Shown: positions 12,276 through 27,200 of the stretch, piece after piece | Position numbering within the stretch: the first letter of the stretch is position 1 | How the letters are laid out: the number at the start of each line of letters is the position of its first letter | NCBI GenBank assembly: GCA_013433145.1 | Contig: CM024168.1 | Location: 9,370,184 to 9,434,183, forward strand | Direction: 5' to 3' | From: Ascaris suum | Taxonomy: Eukaryota > Nematoda > Chromadorea > Rhabditida > Ascarididae | DNA length: 64,000 nucleotides | Program-made: the position numbers and the translations under genes | The notes under the pieces: model-generated | What the model saw: only the letters and a program-made list of their open reading frames with translations | Told to the model about the DNA's origin: nothing | Database searches by the model: none

Positions 12276-15200
12276 CTGCAAAAATGCACCCATCCTTTCA
12301 AGTTATTGATTCATAAGTAACAATCAGCGATCGTTATACTTAAATGACTAGATAAGCAACGGTTTGATTTCTGAAGCAACAGTTAACATACTGAAGGATA
12401 TGGGCTCATTAATGCGATACATCGTGTCTGCAACGCAGTTTACTCTCTCCTTTTCGTTCGCCTTCTCCAACACAAAATGTTCTCAGACAGCATCAATTTA
12501 TGCAGATGAAAGTCTGAAGGTTGTCGAGGCGTGAAGGTAGCAAGTTGGAACTGTTCAAGTATCGACCAAGATATAGAGGAAGACGAAAGAATTCGTTTTC
12601 ATAATAATTAGCGATACGAAACGAGAGTTCTGACAGCAGCACAAGTTGCATTCCAGAATAGGATGGCAAAATTCCAAATTCCCATCCAACCCAAACGAAG
12701 CCCATCCGTTACTTCCAAGCATTATCACAATGCCAGTGGGAATCTCACACCGGATACCATTATCCGAAAGATTTTCAGCTGCAAGAGAAGATTTGTGCGA
12801 GAAGGTGTACGAAGACAGAGTGGGAAATCCTCATTGAAATGATTCTCAGTGAGTTGTAACGTCAGATCCGTTGGATGGCGTGTGATTAAAATGCGTCGGA
12901 CGGTTCTAAATCCCCGCTACATTCTGTATTCGGAGATATCACAGAGCTTAAGAGTCGCGCCTGACGAACCATTTAAAAATAATCGCGGCAAAGTTGTGTT
13001 GTTTTGAGATGAGAGCACTGAATCCAGAAATATTCAGAGGTCATGAATGAAAAATGTTGTGAAGCCTGCAATCAGTGGCCATGTTAATGGCGCGTTGCAC
13101 GCTACTTTAAACGAGGAATCTAATCTCGTTTTCCGAGAATTCAAAGATATCCAACCATTCAGCGATTCGAAATCACTGGAAGTTTCAAAATTCGGTGCAT
13201 TGTGCCTCGAAAAGAGAACTTCGCCGATATATGCTGAATAGTTTCCCCGGAGGGAATTCAACTCTGTTGATTCCCGAGCGAACCATGCGAAAAATGATTT
13301 AAAACAGCATGCAATTCTCCGGGTGTGAACTATTTCAAGAATTCGACAATTACCACGCACCACGATTTTCTATACCTCAATAAGTTTTTAAGAGACGGAA
13401 GGTCGTGAAGCTCCAGAGGAAGAGAAAATTGAGCTCTTGAAGCCGTACAGGAAGAAAAAACGAGCAAAAACATATCAGGAATTTTCTAGAGACGAAGATA
13501 AGCCACTAAACTGATGCTGTATAAAATTCACAGTCCATTCCTTTCTCTGCAATTCCCACTATCTTTCGCCCGATTCTGTCAAAAATCTGCACATATCTGT
13601 CCTTTACATCTTCTATTAGCTCAACGGAAAACAATGAATGGGGAAGTCGCTAAATTTTATTCACGTAGAGAAAGCTGTTGCGTAAATTGGATGCACGATT
13701 GGCGGAACGTCTTTAGGGAGAAGGCGACTGTAATTGAATTCAGTGGCAATTTACTAGAGAAACTAGGAGGAAACTGACTGCAACTCTCCTGAGAACCTTA
13801 TGGAAGACGTGGTAGAGCTAAACACTGTTCGTAAAAGGTGAAGTGACAGTTGTACGGCTCAACGCAAGCACAATACCGATTAGGACATAATAAAAATTGA
13901 AATGGTTTTTCATGAAGATAGTCGTGCTCGAACTTGGGATGCCAACACTTCAGGTTTGCCTAGAATTAGGGAAACAGAGGAAGAAATTTTTGGGTTTAGG
14001 AAATAGCTTTTGCTTGAAATGTTTACTGCTTAGAAAACTCTTTCAATCTATATGTTCTAATTTCAATACTGACGCTGTTATGCGAAACATTACATTAAAG
14101 TGAGAGACAAACAGAACAAAAACAACAACTTATCCCTTTGCTAGAAGCAAATTTCACGCATGAGATACCAGGCTTTTTTTTTTTTCTGAATCTTTCAACC
14201 AGAAATCAAATGCAGTGTGAATGAATTGGTCCCGCGCCGTGCAACATTACATCTTTAAGTTGTACAGAAGGACAGGAGAGGTAAGAGTTAGGGGGTGGGG
14301 GAGGGGGAGAGGAACGAAGAAAGACGCAATGGGAGATTAGATGTTTTTTAACTATGATTTTTAGGAATAGCAATCTAATATTACAGCGCTGCTCCATTCC
14401 GATCGAATTTCCCAAAAGATGTGCAGCATCGCGTCCACATTTTCGAGGCTGTCAAGGAAAATATGGACTCGAATTAAATTGTTTGGTGAATAAAAGAAAC
14501 CTGTTTTGCTTTGATAGTGGTCCTTGGTCCTCGTCTTTTCGCCGACGCCGATAAATCATCTAATTTGCCACTACAAACCGAATCTCCATTCACTTCCTGG
14601 TGACCGGTTGAATTCGATTCTTCTGCATGGAAAAGAACTCTCGAGAAAATCACTTTTGATCATTGATGGCATCTAAGGTTTAAACCACTCCCTTGAATAC
14701 AAGCAGCCCTTCAGGATGAATCCTCAGTTGTCTACACTCATCTCTTCAAACTTGAAAACTAAAATCCTCGCAGCTCAGATGGAATAAATCTAGTATGCAA
14801 AATAGGCACTCTTGATGAGTAATTTTTACAATCTTATAGTCTGACGAAGTGAGTGATACGGCAACCTCATGAAGGACACGAGGTATGTTCAGCTGATTTT
14901 ATCCAGCGATCACCGTTCATCTTCCCCGTGAATCGCAACAATCGATTAGTGCAAAGATGAAAGCTTTAAAGATAACTGTAATCTAAGGGGAGAGGAGAGA
15001 AATCCTGGAATAAATTCCACCATGAGGAACAAAAAGATTTTTTCCCGCATTAAACGGATGAAGCCTCTCAATTTGCATCTCTCATTACGAAGTGGGATGT
15101 TTTAAAGCAAAGTGAGAATTTCATAAAATTACCGATGTCATCGCTCGCTTCATCGCAATCTTCGTCGATCTCTTCGGAGCCACATTCGGAAGTACCACCC

Positions 15201-18200
15201 CCTCCTGCAAATAACTCTAAAATTCTTTATTAAATGTTCTAAGGTATGCGCTTACTGAGAAGCAAAGAATACACTACGCTATAATGCTCGCATAAATTTG
15301 CATTCATCTCACCTTTGAAAGTTGTGAATATTGGTGAAAATCGAAAAGACAATTGGTTCGGTAATTACGAAAAACTGTGCGCCGAATTCTTATTTCTTGC
15401 TGCTAATCCGGGCAATTTTTCCTGCCGTCATGTACGCTGTCACTTCTTTTTCATCCGACTCCATCCTGAGAATGCCAAAATCCTGCATTAGAGAATTTTG
15501 GAGTATCACAAATTGGCACTGACCTCTATTTTCAAATCCAACAAAAGCCATTCTGGAAAGCCTTAATTTTGATTAAACAGGTATCTCGAGTTAGGAGCCA
15601 AACTGAGAAAACATAATGTCGAAACATCACAAGCTTTTACAGACATAAAAGCACTGAATTTAAGTATTGCAGAAAAAGACATTAGAACTCCCAGTGCAGT
15701 TACTGAAGCTGTTAGATCTACCTATAAGAGCATATTCGCTCGAGATCAACCAAATAAAGGTTGCCAACGACATATAAGCCCTGTCCACGGCCTCCCCCCC
15801 CCCCCCCTTGGAACATATATCGGCCCTGGGAGATCGCTACTAGGACAGCTTACAAAAGGGATGACGTCACATACCTTGCTTTCACGAGTGTTTCTAAATC
15901 TGCGTTTGCTAAGACGTTTATAGCAATGCTGTGTTTACGTGCATGCATAAGTGTGCTGTCTGTATGTCCGCCAGTTTCATCTCAGAACGGCTGAGGTTAC
16001 AACTAGGATGTTTGGTAGGTAAACGTGTGCTGCAAGACAACCCCATCCCCTCCCCTCCATCCCACATAGGCTTTCAAGCTGAGTCATCAACTTCGAAAGA
16101 GTTGGAGACACTTAAAAGTATTTATAAATTGCATACACCTATCAAGGTTATCAATTATGTTGTTGATAGTTATCAAGAAAGGAAACTTTCGTATATTTCT
16201 TTGAGCGGCTGATCAATTAAAGTATGGATGGACTCTCCCATAGGTTTTATTAGTTGTTAATCATCTAAGAGGAAGGGCTTGTCGAAGTGATTCGACAGGT
16301 GATTGAATGCAAAAGTGCACACCTTTGGAGACAAGTCCAGCACATCCACATATTAAATGCTATATTGCGGGAAGTTATTTCTGTTTTTATATATCCATTC
16401 GTAACACATTTGCTCCCTAATTTGCACTTGCTGGAATATTTTCGGTCAGTCATCGCCAATATTCCCTATCTCCAAACTGTGTAAGTATGAAGGATCTGCT
16501 CGATCTTCGATTCGGCTGCAGAACGGATGTATAAATCGAAAAATATTTGGCCCTGAAGAGTATAAAATGTCGCGGTGGCTACAAAGAAGGAACAAGTCGT
16601 GTAGTGATCATAACACATCGACTTTGGGCAAATGCCTTCTATTCGGTGTGACATATGTCGGTGCTAAATAACAAAAGCGCATTAGTGGCGAAACAAAGAA
16701 GAGCACAGTTGGTCGATGGGTTGCCTTTTATATAAACCCATATGCAAACATACTGTACTGATTATCTGAACTAAATGCTTCAATGGGAATGAAACGTGTT
16801 CTCTAAATTTGCTTATGTGTAATCGTGTTTCATTAAATTTGCATCTATGTACGCATCGCAATCTAATTCTCTGCTGAACTATGCTGCTGTAAATCAAAAT
16901 CCAAGATGCGTTATTACATCAATCATATTTATTCGGAATGATCAACTTGGTAGCCGAATATAGAAATCAAGCTCAACATTATGTAAACTTCAAGCAGCCC
17001 CCTCAAAAGACCACCAGCTGAAGCGCCCGCTATGTTTTAGTCGGTTGTTGTTGATAATTGGGCAAAACGGCAACAGAAACTCTATTTAACAAACAAATTG
17101 ACAATCAGAGTGTTCGACAAATATGATGCACTTAGCAAGAAAATGGGGAAATCTGAGAATGATGCTGAACATTTCAGTTATAAGATTATATGACGATATA
17201 GTATGCTACTATGTAAGACGTTTCATTTCGTACACTCTTCCATCCTGAGTAAAATCGTGAGATGTATGACCAATGAGAGCTCCAGCATTAAAGCTTTGTT
17301 GTGCTTCAATATAAGAGAACAACCTCAATAAAAACGCGGTGCACACGAAGTGAAATCAACGATTAAAGTATTTGGTTGAGTTGCGCTGGAAGTTGAGGCA
17401 AAAACACCCACTACAATTCGGAGCACAAAGACTGAAGGATATGTTGCTGTCTCATGCAATTGTTCATCCGAGTGTCTCATTTTGTGCATTCGATAAGCTA
17501 CGATCGGTGTTCAATGCTGTGAGGGTCGAGTTTGCGCGAGGATTAGGAAATTGGTTGGAGCAAGCCCTAAAGAAAAGCGGTAATTGAATGGAAGCGACTC
17601 GGGTCGCAGATGGTTATACGAGCGCACAACCAAACGTCTCCACACCGCATCCACTAAGCCCATAAACAAGACATACGGTAAGAACACCAAATTTAGGTCA
17701 TCTTGATCAGTTTTACTATAACATAATGCAAGCTACTTGAACTGGAGAAAAATCCCCGTTGCCTTGATCCAAGGTCCGCAAAAACTGGAAAATGGTTCAT
17801 TCCCGAAAAGTCAGAAGTTGGATGTCAACAAACTGCAAAGTTTGTAAAAATTCATCTCTAAAGTAAAAGACGTGGATTTCACCGACATTCAACAAATTCC
17901 ATGAAAATTTTCGCAGACGTCATTGGGGAATATTGTTGAGAAAAATTTTCAAGGTTTTAGAAATTAAAAATAAGCAACCCGATATCCCTCAACACCGAAG
18001 AAATTTCGTTTAAACCTCTCAGTGGAAAACATCTCTCATGAGGGATTCACTAGTGTCACACTATTGTGCTAAATAACAATACTGTGAAAATAATTATTCT
18101 TAAAAACATTACTCGGTAACATTTCTGCTGTATCCGATTGCATTATATAGTAATTGCAGATATTTACGCATAGACAACTGCACACAATGTTGCATAAATA

Positions 18201-21200
18201 GCGCATTAGGAAGGAAGACATTGCTATTTCTTTATTCATCACATTCAGTTGTTCCCTATCGACCACTTTCCCTGCCTACTCAACCTCGCACTGAAATGAA
18301 GCATACTTTTATTATTTTTGAAGTAGTGTTCACTTATAAAAAACAGTGTAAAATAAGAAGCTAACGAAAAATCAGTCAACAATCGCAAAGTGTTTTGCAC
18401 CGCAAGATCTAGGGGCTGTGACAATTAAAATAGAATTCATACAAAAAAATGCATTTGTTTCAGCGTAATTCGACGTAGCCTTGAGAACAATTCTATGCAA
18501 AAATCTCAAAAAATGAATTGATTTCAGCGATGCATCGTTTCACTTTCGTCATTCATTACCTGTTCCCTACAGTATCCCGCTGTGCGTCAAATTTCCTTTC
18601 AATCGAGTGAAAAAAATGATGCGCTAAAAACTAATGCGACAAAAACGATGTTCGAACGGAACATTTCTGCGCAGACTGCCCGATCACCTGTCACAAAATT
18701 TGTGCTTGCCACCAAGTGTGTGCGAAAATAAGGCGAAACCATTTGACAGGCTTTAGTGCAAATCAGCGCTGATATCGTATAGATGCTATACAAATGAACA
18801 CCTATATTATCGGTAATATACCACTGCATTGTTCTACAGTTACCTATGAGTGTAAGTGGCACTGAAGCCGTTATTTTAGACGTCACGTCCTTCCATCTGA
18901 AAAGAGATAAACCTGAAATATTGAGTCATATTAAACCAAAGTGATATTTTCCGTTCATTTCATCCACACCAATTAACGCGTAGTAAAAATTCTTCCATGT
19001 AATTAAGGTCCATTCCGGAATTTAAACTTAAAGGACCATAACTGACAGCAGAGCGTTTAGGGGAATTCAAAAAAAGCATAGAGGCGAGTGATAGCTGTGC
19101 GTCCTCAAACACTGTCCATTTGGCCTCTGGATGATTCGATTCACTGATCGTAACCTTCCTCCTGCAGAAATTGCAACAGTGAAGTACGAAATGTCGCATA
19201 CAAGGACCGCTACATACCGACAGAGATTATGTATGCATAAACGCACATCAGCAAAAGTGCACATCATAAATGCACTCTACGTGCCAACAGAGCACTGTAA
19301 ACCCACTCGCAACGCGGAGAATTAATTGTGGTGGCAAACATTTTGCCACCTGGAATTTCAACACCTTAGGTGCTTTAACAATTCACTTTGCAGCGTAACT
19401 TTCGGCAAGAACACAGAATGTTCATATTTTCGTTCTATTTCATCAAATCGTTCATTTGCCAATGAACATCTCTCGCCTTGCTCAAAAAAAATTCATTTAG
19501 TTCAATTGTGGAGAAAAACCTCAAAAACCACGAATAATCTCTGTGAAGAAAGCAAAATACGACATTTCCTGAAAAAAAATTAACTAATAAGATGCTCGAA
19601 CCCTGGATAAGTATCGGTTTCTAAATGACGCAGTTGACTTCTCTTCCAAAGGCAGCTGTTCCACTGGAATAGACCCATTGATGCGTTTTTTTCTCAGCTA
19701 ACATGCCGTCCCATTAACACAGGCTTATAGGTTCTTATGGTGTTCACAGTGGGTCATTGTGCGAATGCTAAAGCAGCTCTCATCGAAGTGCGTCAAAGCA
19801 TACGAATAAATCTGGAATAACGGCTGCCTGAAGATGTGCCCTCTAAACATATCGCCGCCGCATTAGCTCATTTGCATATTATGCATGCATCAAACATAGG
19901 CTAAACGATTGATCCCGGCTTGTGCTTCCTTCACCAAACAATGGTCCGCTCTTTAGCCATTCCCGCAGCAACCCTCTTTCAGCTATTATGCAAACAATGA
20001 GCATTTGTTACGCATTCGTATAAAAAATAGTAAAGTGGTAATATAATTGCACTCGTAAGTGATGCGCTTGAAAAACATTGTTTCAGGAGACGAATTTTTA
20101 TGTAAAACGGTTAGCCCGGAAAACTTAACATGATGCCCCTCTCCTAGAACAATCGACTACTATACGTCAGCTTGCTTGTATCTAAAATTACGTCCCGATT
20201 TTACCCGAAGAAAACCTTCAAGCATAAATGTACTAAGTAACGGTTCGAGCACGCATTCGTCTGTTGCAGAGAGAATGAAAAAATACTTGCAGCCCATAAA
20301 AGAATGTGTCAGATACGTGGGAATCAAATAAGAACGAGGCACTAATGGGCAACCTTTCCGCAGGATAACTTGAATATAAACACAATGCTAGCCAATAGAC
20401 AGAAACAGTTTTTAGGGCAATGTATCTACTGCACAGTTGTGATACCTAGCAGAAGCATTTAGAAACTATGCTTGGACCTATGCAGACTAACTTGATTTCT
20501 TTCGTTTACAAACGAGTCGGATCTAATCCTTTTCCTTTTGTGCTCGGTCATGGGCCACTATTCGTTTACGCATGGCTCGACACTCTCCTCCCCTGCCTCC
20601 CCATCCCCTGCAACATTCATAGATACGAAAGACCTGAAGCAATATTCATGACAGTGCAAAGTGAGTTGCACGTTCACAGGTCAGCTCATTTTTGTTATGA
20701 CTCAGCAGGTATTTTCCTCTCTATATGTTCTCATCACTTTTCTTGCTCCTTTAGGGTTCCAGTCAAAGAAACATCTTTGTCGAACCCCTCACAAACGTTT
20801 TCAATCCGATATTAATATCGATGAAGTTAATAAATACGAAAGCCGTTTAAAGCCGAGTAAACAACATTGCAATATCGCATAACGCAATTCGATTATGAAT
20901 AAAATCGTTGCCGCATGTCGTGATGGTGTTCAAATGGGATATTACTCTAATAGGTATAAGACGGAATGGACGAAGGGATTTGCTATAGGTATAACCACTT
21001 GAAGCAGAGAGAGAGGGGAAGGAGGGGAAAAAGAGTAAAAGCAGAGTTGGCGATGACACATGGGTGAGTAGAGTGCGCACACTAATGACCACAGTAACAT
21101 TAACTGCAACATTAAAATGATTGTAGTGATGAATGGTGAGGTGAATGCCACACCCAGCAAATTAGCGCAATTCATTTCGGCTGCACTTTGGTTCACCCCA

Positions 21201-24200
21201 TGAATGGAGCTACAGATGGGTCGAATCACATCGCAACGACTCGCACTCCGTTCATCACTGATGCACATAAGCGCTTATAAACGACGGCTGTATATTACTT
21301 GCAAAAACACTAGCTTAAAATTATTGTTTTGTCGCATTCGAAACAACGGAATGCCATTAACGGATGATGAAAGGCGAGTGAATGTACTCTAGAATTGTTC
21401 AATATGGGACACGCCAGGCAAAATATCGTTAAGAACAAACCGAACGCAGCCAATATACGTACCTGTTAACGAGAAAACACTGCTGGTAATATCCTTACAT
21501 AAGCTTAAAGCATCGCCCTGATATTCGAATAAAAGTCAAGTATGTGCCTCTAATATTCAGATTTCCTCGCTTGTTGACAAAGCCCATGCAAATGCAAAAA
21601 TTACCACGTAAAATTCTGTGAAAATTGTTCATAGCAGATGAATCAGAATATCAGTGAGAAATTAATTTGCTTTTTCTCTCATTAAAAGAATCTGCCAAAC
21701 AAAAAGCAAAAGGCAAGCGATAAAATGTCATTATATATGAGTCAGGTAGATTGAGAACAGGTTAAGCCAATAGCCTTTTATTTCTCAGTCGAATCTAGTC
21801 TGACAATTCGATGCAAAAGTAACGTGCCTGTATTATCAATAGTGTCTCAGTTGAATGACTCGACCTTTTTTGTCTCAAGACATTACAACATAAGTGGCCA
21901 TCAAGACAGCATACTTATTATCTGTCAAGCTCTCTTCATGTGTTTTCCAAAGCATCCGGAAAAAGACGCCAAAATAAACGGCGCAAAGATGAAAGTGAGA
22001 AGGGTTAAAAGAGGTCGTCGCTGAGGAGTGGGGGTGAGTGGGAGGCAGATGCATATTTGAAGACGGGACTCGGACGTACGCAATACAAAGAGATTATCCA
22101 AGTGAGTAGGTCCTTAATCGGGTTTGTGCATCCGAGTGAATGCGGCGATAAGCACTAGCAAGTCGACACCCCTCATCAATGACAGTCAATCGCACTTGCA
22201 GTATCGTACAACGGAAGTCAACTGCAAATGAGGTCGAATGTTTCCGCAAACACAACTACGCGCCTAATTTCATCACATAATTAAAAATCAAATAGCGAAT
22301 TTCAAAGCAAACAACAAGCAATTGTTTCAGAAATGGACAACCATCTGAACAATGAGCCGAATTAGAAATACTGGATATGGAGAGAAGAAATAGTGCATCC
22401 GAATATCGGTCTTTCCACCGTCGCGAACCCTTCAGCTCACTAGAGGAAAATTAATCGTGAGTTTTCCTAACCGATTTCAGCCTCTGTTAGAGCTGAAAAA
22501 ACGAACTTTTAGCGTGTTTCTTACAGCCCGGCAAATCTCTTTTCTAGGTTTCTTATGCAAATTTTTGTGCATCTTTACTTGGCGCTCCTTTTTCCACCGA
22601 CGAATTCTCATTCCTATAATGATTTATGCATATTGCGCGTAAAGCTCGTTCACTTCTATACTTAAATTTGTCGTGCTGAATTTATTTGTTAACTGTTATC
22701 AACGATTTGACGGGGCGGCAGCTTTCGACCCTTCGATTCAAACCTATTGGTTTACCATCATTAGCGAGTTATACAGAAATCGACAAATCCTGCCTTTACG
22801 TTCAGCGCTTTAAATTCAGATGTAGAGGTCGAGTATAACCAACTGGTCAAACAATGCCCATCGATTATATCGATTCTTTCACGTCTTTTCATATGGAAGA
22901 AGCAACGCAACGCAGATTCAAAGCCATCTCAAATTTTTCCGAGATATATCATCTGTCGTCGAACGACGGTATAACTACGAGTGCAACAAAAGATGGTATA
23001 ACTAGTGAACTCAACCACGTGAAATTATTATTCCTACTTATAGATCAAAGTCGAAAGGTGATTACGGTAGAGTTGGAAATCTGTGCAAGGGCACGGTAGA
23101 TCTGCACAAGCTGCACAGGAGTGTGACAGAGTCACAGAAGTTGTATAAGAATGCTGTAGAGCTGCACAAGTTTTATAAGAGCATTCTAGAGTTGCATAAC
23201 TTTCAGAAGAATACTACAGAGTCGCACGAATTGTATAAGCTTTCGTTAACTGCAATGGAGTATTAGAGTAGAGTTGACGGTACAGTTATTTTACAGTCAG
23301 AGTGAAACCTTTTATATGCAGCTGGTCGCATCACTGCGATACAGCCCACCACATAATCACCATAAAGGAGTCCTGGAGCAAAGAAAGATCAGTCAAGAGA
23401 ATGCGAACAGCATACGACCGCCGCCTCTCTGTGTATCAAATGATTGCAGCTATTGGGCCACTACGAATAGCCTATAGATTTTGGTGGACATAATTTACCG
23501 CTTTGTTCGCCACGTTGTATTTTAGTTTACTCGCTTCCTTATTTACCTTATTTACTTTATACCTCAGATGACAATGAAGAATTAAAATTATTGGAAACGT
23601 AAGTGTGCGGAAGGACTTTAGATGGGAGGGTGCTCGATCAGAACGTCAAACGCTAATAACTTGAGAACAGGAGAACATAACTAGGGCTCAAATTTGGCAG
23701 GACGCCAAAACAGGGTGGATCTATGCAGTGCTTTGTGATTTCGAAAAGGCTGCATTTTTAAGGAGTGAATAACTGAACCAATACTCTGTGCAGCTCTTAA
23801 CGTAGCCGATAACCGAATGGACTCTAAAAAAATGCAGTTGACAGGTTTTCAGCATGCAAAGCAAGTTGGAGTCTATGTATTCCCCGGTGACGTTGAGGTA
23901 TGCTTAACGAATCGAGAAATTATTCGTCCAAGATGACTTCTGATACTCTTTGGTGCTTTTTGGTTTTTGATGAGGTGTTAACACATGGGAGTGCACCTTC
24001 TTTCCTGTATATTTCAGCTGACCAATAACGGAAGCCATGCTTAGAAATATCTTCGAGAATTACGTACTCATCATTGCAATAAGAACTGCCGAACTACCTC
24101 ACTGGGACCAAGTGTCTACGGGTTAGAAAACAGTGACACAGAGCCTGAGATGGCTCTCCTACTCCAAATTTCAATTTACCTATCACATGCCGTGGCACTT

Positions 24201-27200
24201 GCGGACACTCAATATAGCTATATTTGCATTGTGCGGCATTTTACGGCTAGTCGGATCGGCCGTTTACACGGCCAATATGCATTTCCTAACCAATATGCGG
24301 AGAAGTGCGCGCCAAAGAAGACGGCACGATATGCACTTTTACAATACATTTAACATCCACTCAATTTTATCCGTTGACAAGTGAATCTCAGGTTGTGGAG
24401 TGATCATTGGTGTGAACCATCTGTGGAAGATTTCATCCTTTGTGTGTAAAACGCATGCAAATCGTAAGGCATCATTAATTGTACACGATTCTTAAGGAAA
24501 TCGATTAATCAGCGGGAAGGGTGTTTTAAGAGGAAGTCACCCTGCATGGTAAGCATCCACTTCCGTAATTTTAGCTTTAGTGACACTTCAACTGAAACTA
24601 CTGGATAGATCAGCACACAGATATGGACGCGCAACGCGCTTTACAGACGTAAATTTCTAAAGGTCGTAAGAAGAAATCATTAATGATTTAATAGGCGACT
24701 AACTTGAATGAAAGAAACATGAACGTATTATTGTGCACATCGCAGGTTGGCGATTTGCAAAAGCGGTTGACCAAATAAAGGAGACTGCAAAAAGCGCTTG
24801 TTGTGCTGGTATTTCCCTTGTGCGCTTTTGTGAACTTGCATTTGCAAAACAAAGTACGGCAACACTGTGCTGTGCATGTATGTGTCTGTCTGCCTGTCTG
24901 TTTGGCCGGCAGTTTCAACTGGAGACGCTGTGAAGCTAAGGATATAAAATTTGACGTGTATAGTGTGCGCTACAATTCACCTCCTATAGTGATGTTTAAG
25001 TTGATCACCAAATTCGAAGAGAACTGCAGTGTATTTAAGGGCGTCACAAACTTCACAAATATTTCGCAGTCAGCCGTGTTTTCATTTCACAGCAACTCGA
25101 CTGTACAAAGATAAATATTTCATAAGGCATTTGCATGAGTGATTGGATCATTTGGAAGATGAAGACATTAATCCGATTATTACATTATTTGTTGACAACC
25201 TATGGGACTGGCTGGTAAAGTAAGCGGAATGCAAAAAGCGCATATCGCGTCAGACCCGCCGGCATGACTCTCCACTTTTTTCATCTGTTATCACACACTT
25301 CTGTTGAAGATTTTTTTAAAACGAGGATTATTTTTGCGGTCAAACGCATGGATTCGATGCAGTAAAAATACTGCCCAATAACGAACGAAATGCAAACACT
25401 GCACCATGAGTGCTAATTAGAGGGAAATCATTACGGTGCCCACGTAATGTGCAATATAGGCGTAATAACGCGTTTAACGACTCAAAATCCTTAGTGCACA
25501 ATCGACCTCTGACCTTTAATCGCCCTAGCAGCCAATCCCTTTCTCATTAATAAAACGACCGTTCCAAAAAATGAAAAAGAAATTTCATTTCAGCTCATCA
25601 TTCACAGAGCATTCTATATTGGTATTTTTATATTCAGAAATATATCGTACTTTTAAAATTCTGCAGAAGGAATAACAAATGAAGTGTTTTAACTGAACCA
25701 ATGAATTTAGCAGCCGAAGTTTAGCTTCTTTTGGTTGCGATGTTAAATAAATGCAAAACTCTTATTGAACACAGCACGACTTTACAATGCAAGCCTGTTG
25801 GCGCATATCGCAACGGTGCACTATGCTCAAAAATTGTAATAAATTTAGATCAGCGACACATCTGAAAGCAACTGATCGGCAACCAACAGATATGCAAGAT
25901 TGTGAAATTCGAATGAGTAAGAAAGATCCGCACATTCGCAAAATAAGAAAAGGATTTTAATTTTGCAACAAAGACCTTTATAAAGAGAAAAAAAACAACA
26001 GCACGATGCATAAAAGTTTAGAAACGATTAAGAAATTTTATCATTATGGGCACACGAACTGTCTGCGATTTGGTTTGGACGCACGGAGTGTTTTCATTTT
26101 CTTGTTTATCGTTATAGTGGAAATCAACACTACGGGCAGGAATTTAGTGCCCGGCGACAGTAGTCAGCAATAACAATAATAGCCACGAGTCGTCGCATTA
26201 ATTATGCATGGTATTCGACACCCTAAAACTTGATGCACTTTTCGAATATATTCAAATTCGCTGTAACTTCAAAAATGCAACTACTCTCTGGTATGGAAAT
26301 TGATGAATTTCATTCCATTCCAACGTTCAAAAGGAATATTTTGATTTCCCCGTGGCTCTGATAATACACTTGTTATTATTTGCCTATTTTTCATAAGATA
26401 GCAAGTGCGATTTAAAAGGCGAATGACGATATCGATATGACTCATTGTCGTTGTCATGCAGTGCAAAGCGCATTGCACATTGCAAATAGAAAGTAGCTTT
26501 CAAATTGCAGCACAAAATACGCAAAAATTTTCATCGATGCTAAATTATGCATCAAGATGATAGCATAAAACAAACACGCAAAAATTTATGGGAATATCCC
26601 TTATTTGTGATTACAGAGGAAGTAGAAATGAAGGAATGATAAGTGAATCAACAAAGAATTGATAATAAAGCGACCAATATGAATTATCACATTGCCCTTA
26701 TCAACTCTGTTCTCTACTATCAAAATCTCTGGAAAGAAAGACATTTTGCTAGTAAGCATAATAAAAAAGACGAAATCAATAGGCGTCACTCACCGGGGTT
26801 GGCTAGATAGTCGTGCTTGCATACGAATCGATTGCCGTTCAAGATATAGAGCTGCAAAAATGGAGAACGACTTGAGAGAGTTCGTGATGTCCCAGGAGGT
26901 TACCGAATGTGGGCACCCATTCGCATAACTGGACTCGTGACGCGTCAGTCAACATAAAATGTGTGCTCATTCGAGCACAAAACATCACCACTTACTAATG
27001 TTCTAGCTAGAGCTTCAACTAATACTCTAGCTACAGCTTCAACTTACATTCCAGCTAGAGTTCACAACTGGTATGGTGTTATTGCTTGAGTGGATCTATA
27101 GATAACCTTCAACGAACTATTCACACCAGATAAATTGTTAATGGATAACATTGCTGCAATTGAGGTGTGTCGAGCAACACAAAACCTCTTGGGTTCCGGT

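Larger units (their letters stand above)
15205..26793 (-). other. lin-11 large intron 3 (11.6 kb); no exon seen
   Basis: This intron separates the end of LIM2 from the acidic linker exon. I see no protein-coding homology in it. It contains a 30-nt period repeat (23099-23248), a Penelope-like relic (about 22709-22775), a C14 run (15794-15807) and eight copies of ATGCAAAT or its complement. In C. elegans, introns of lin-11 carry neuronal enhancers (established for that species from memory). That this intron is regulatory here is an inference from its length and motif content. Confidence 0.6.

Noticed and set aside
23070..23250. CRISPR-like regular spacing
   Set aside because: The 30-nt units are contiguous with no spacers, and the genome is eukaryotic.
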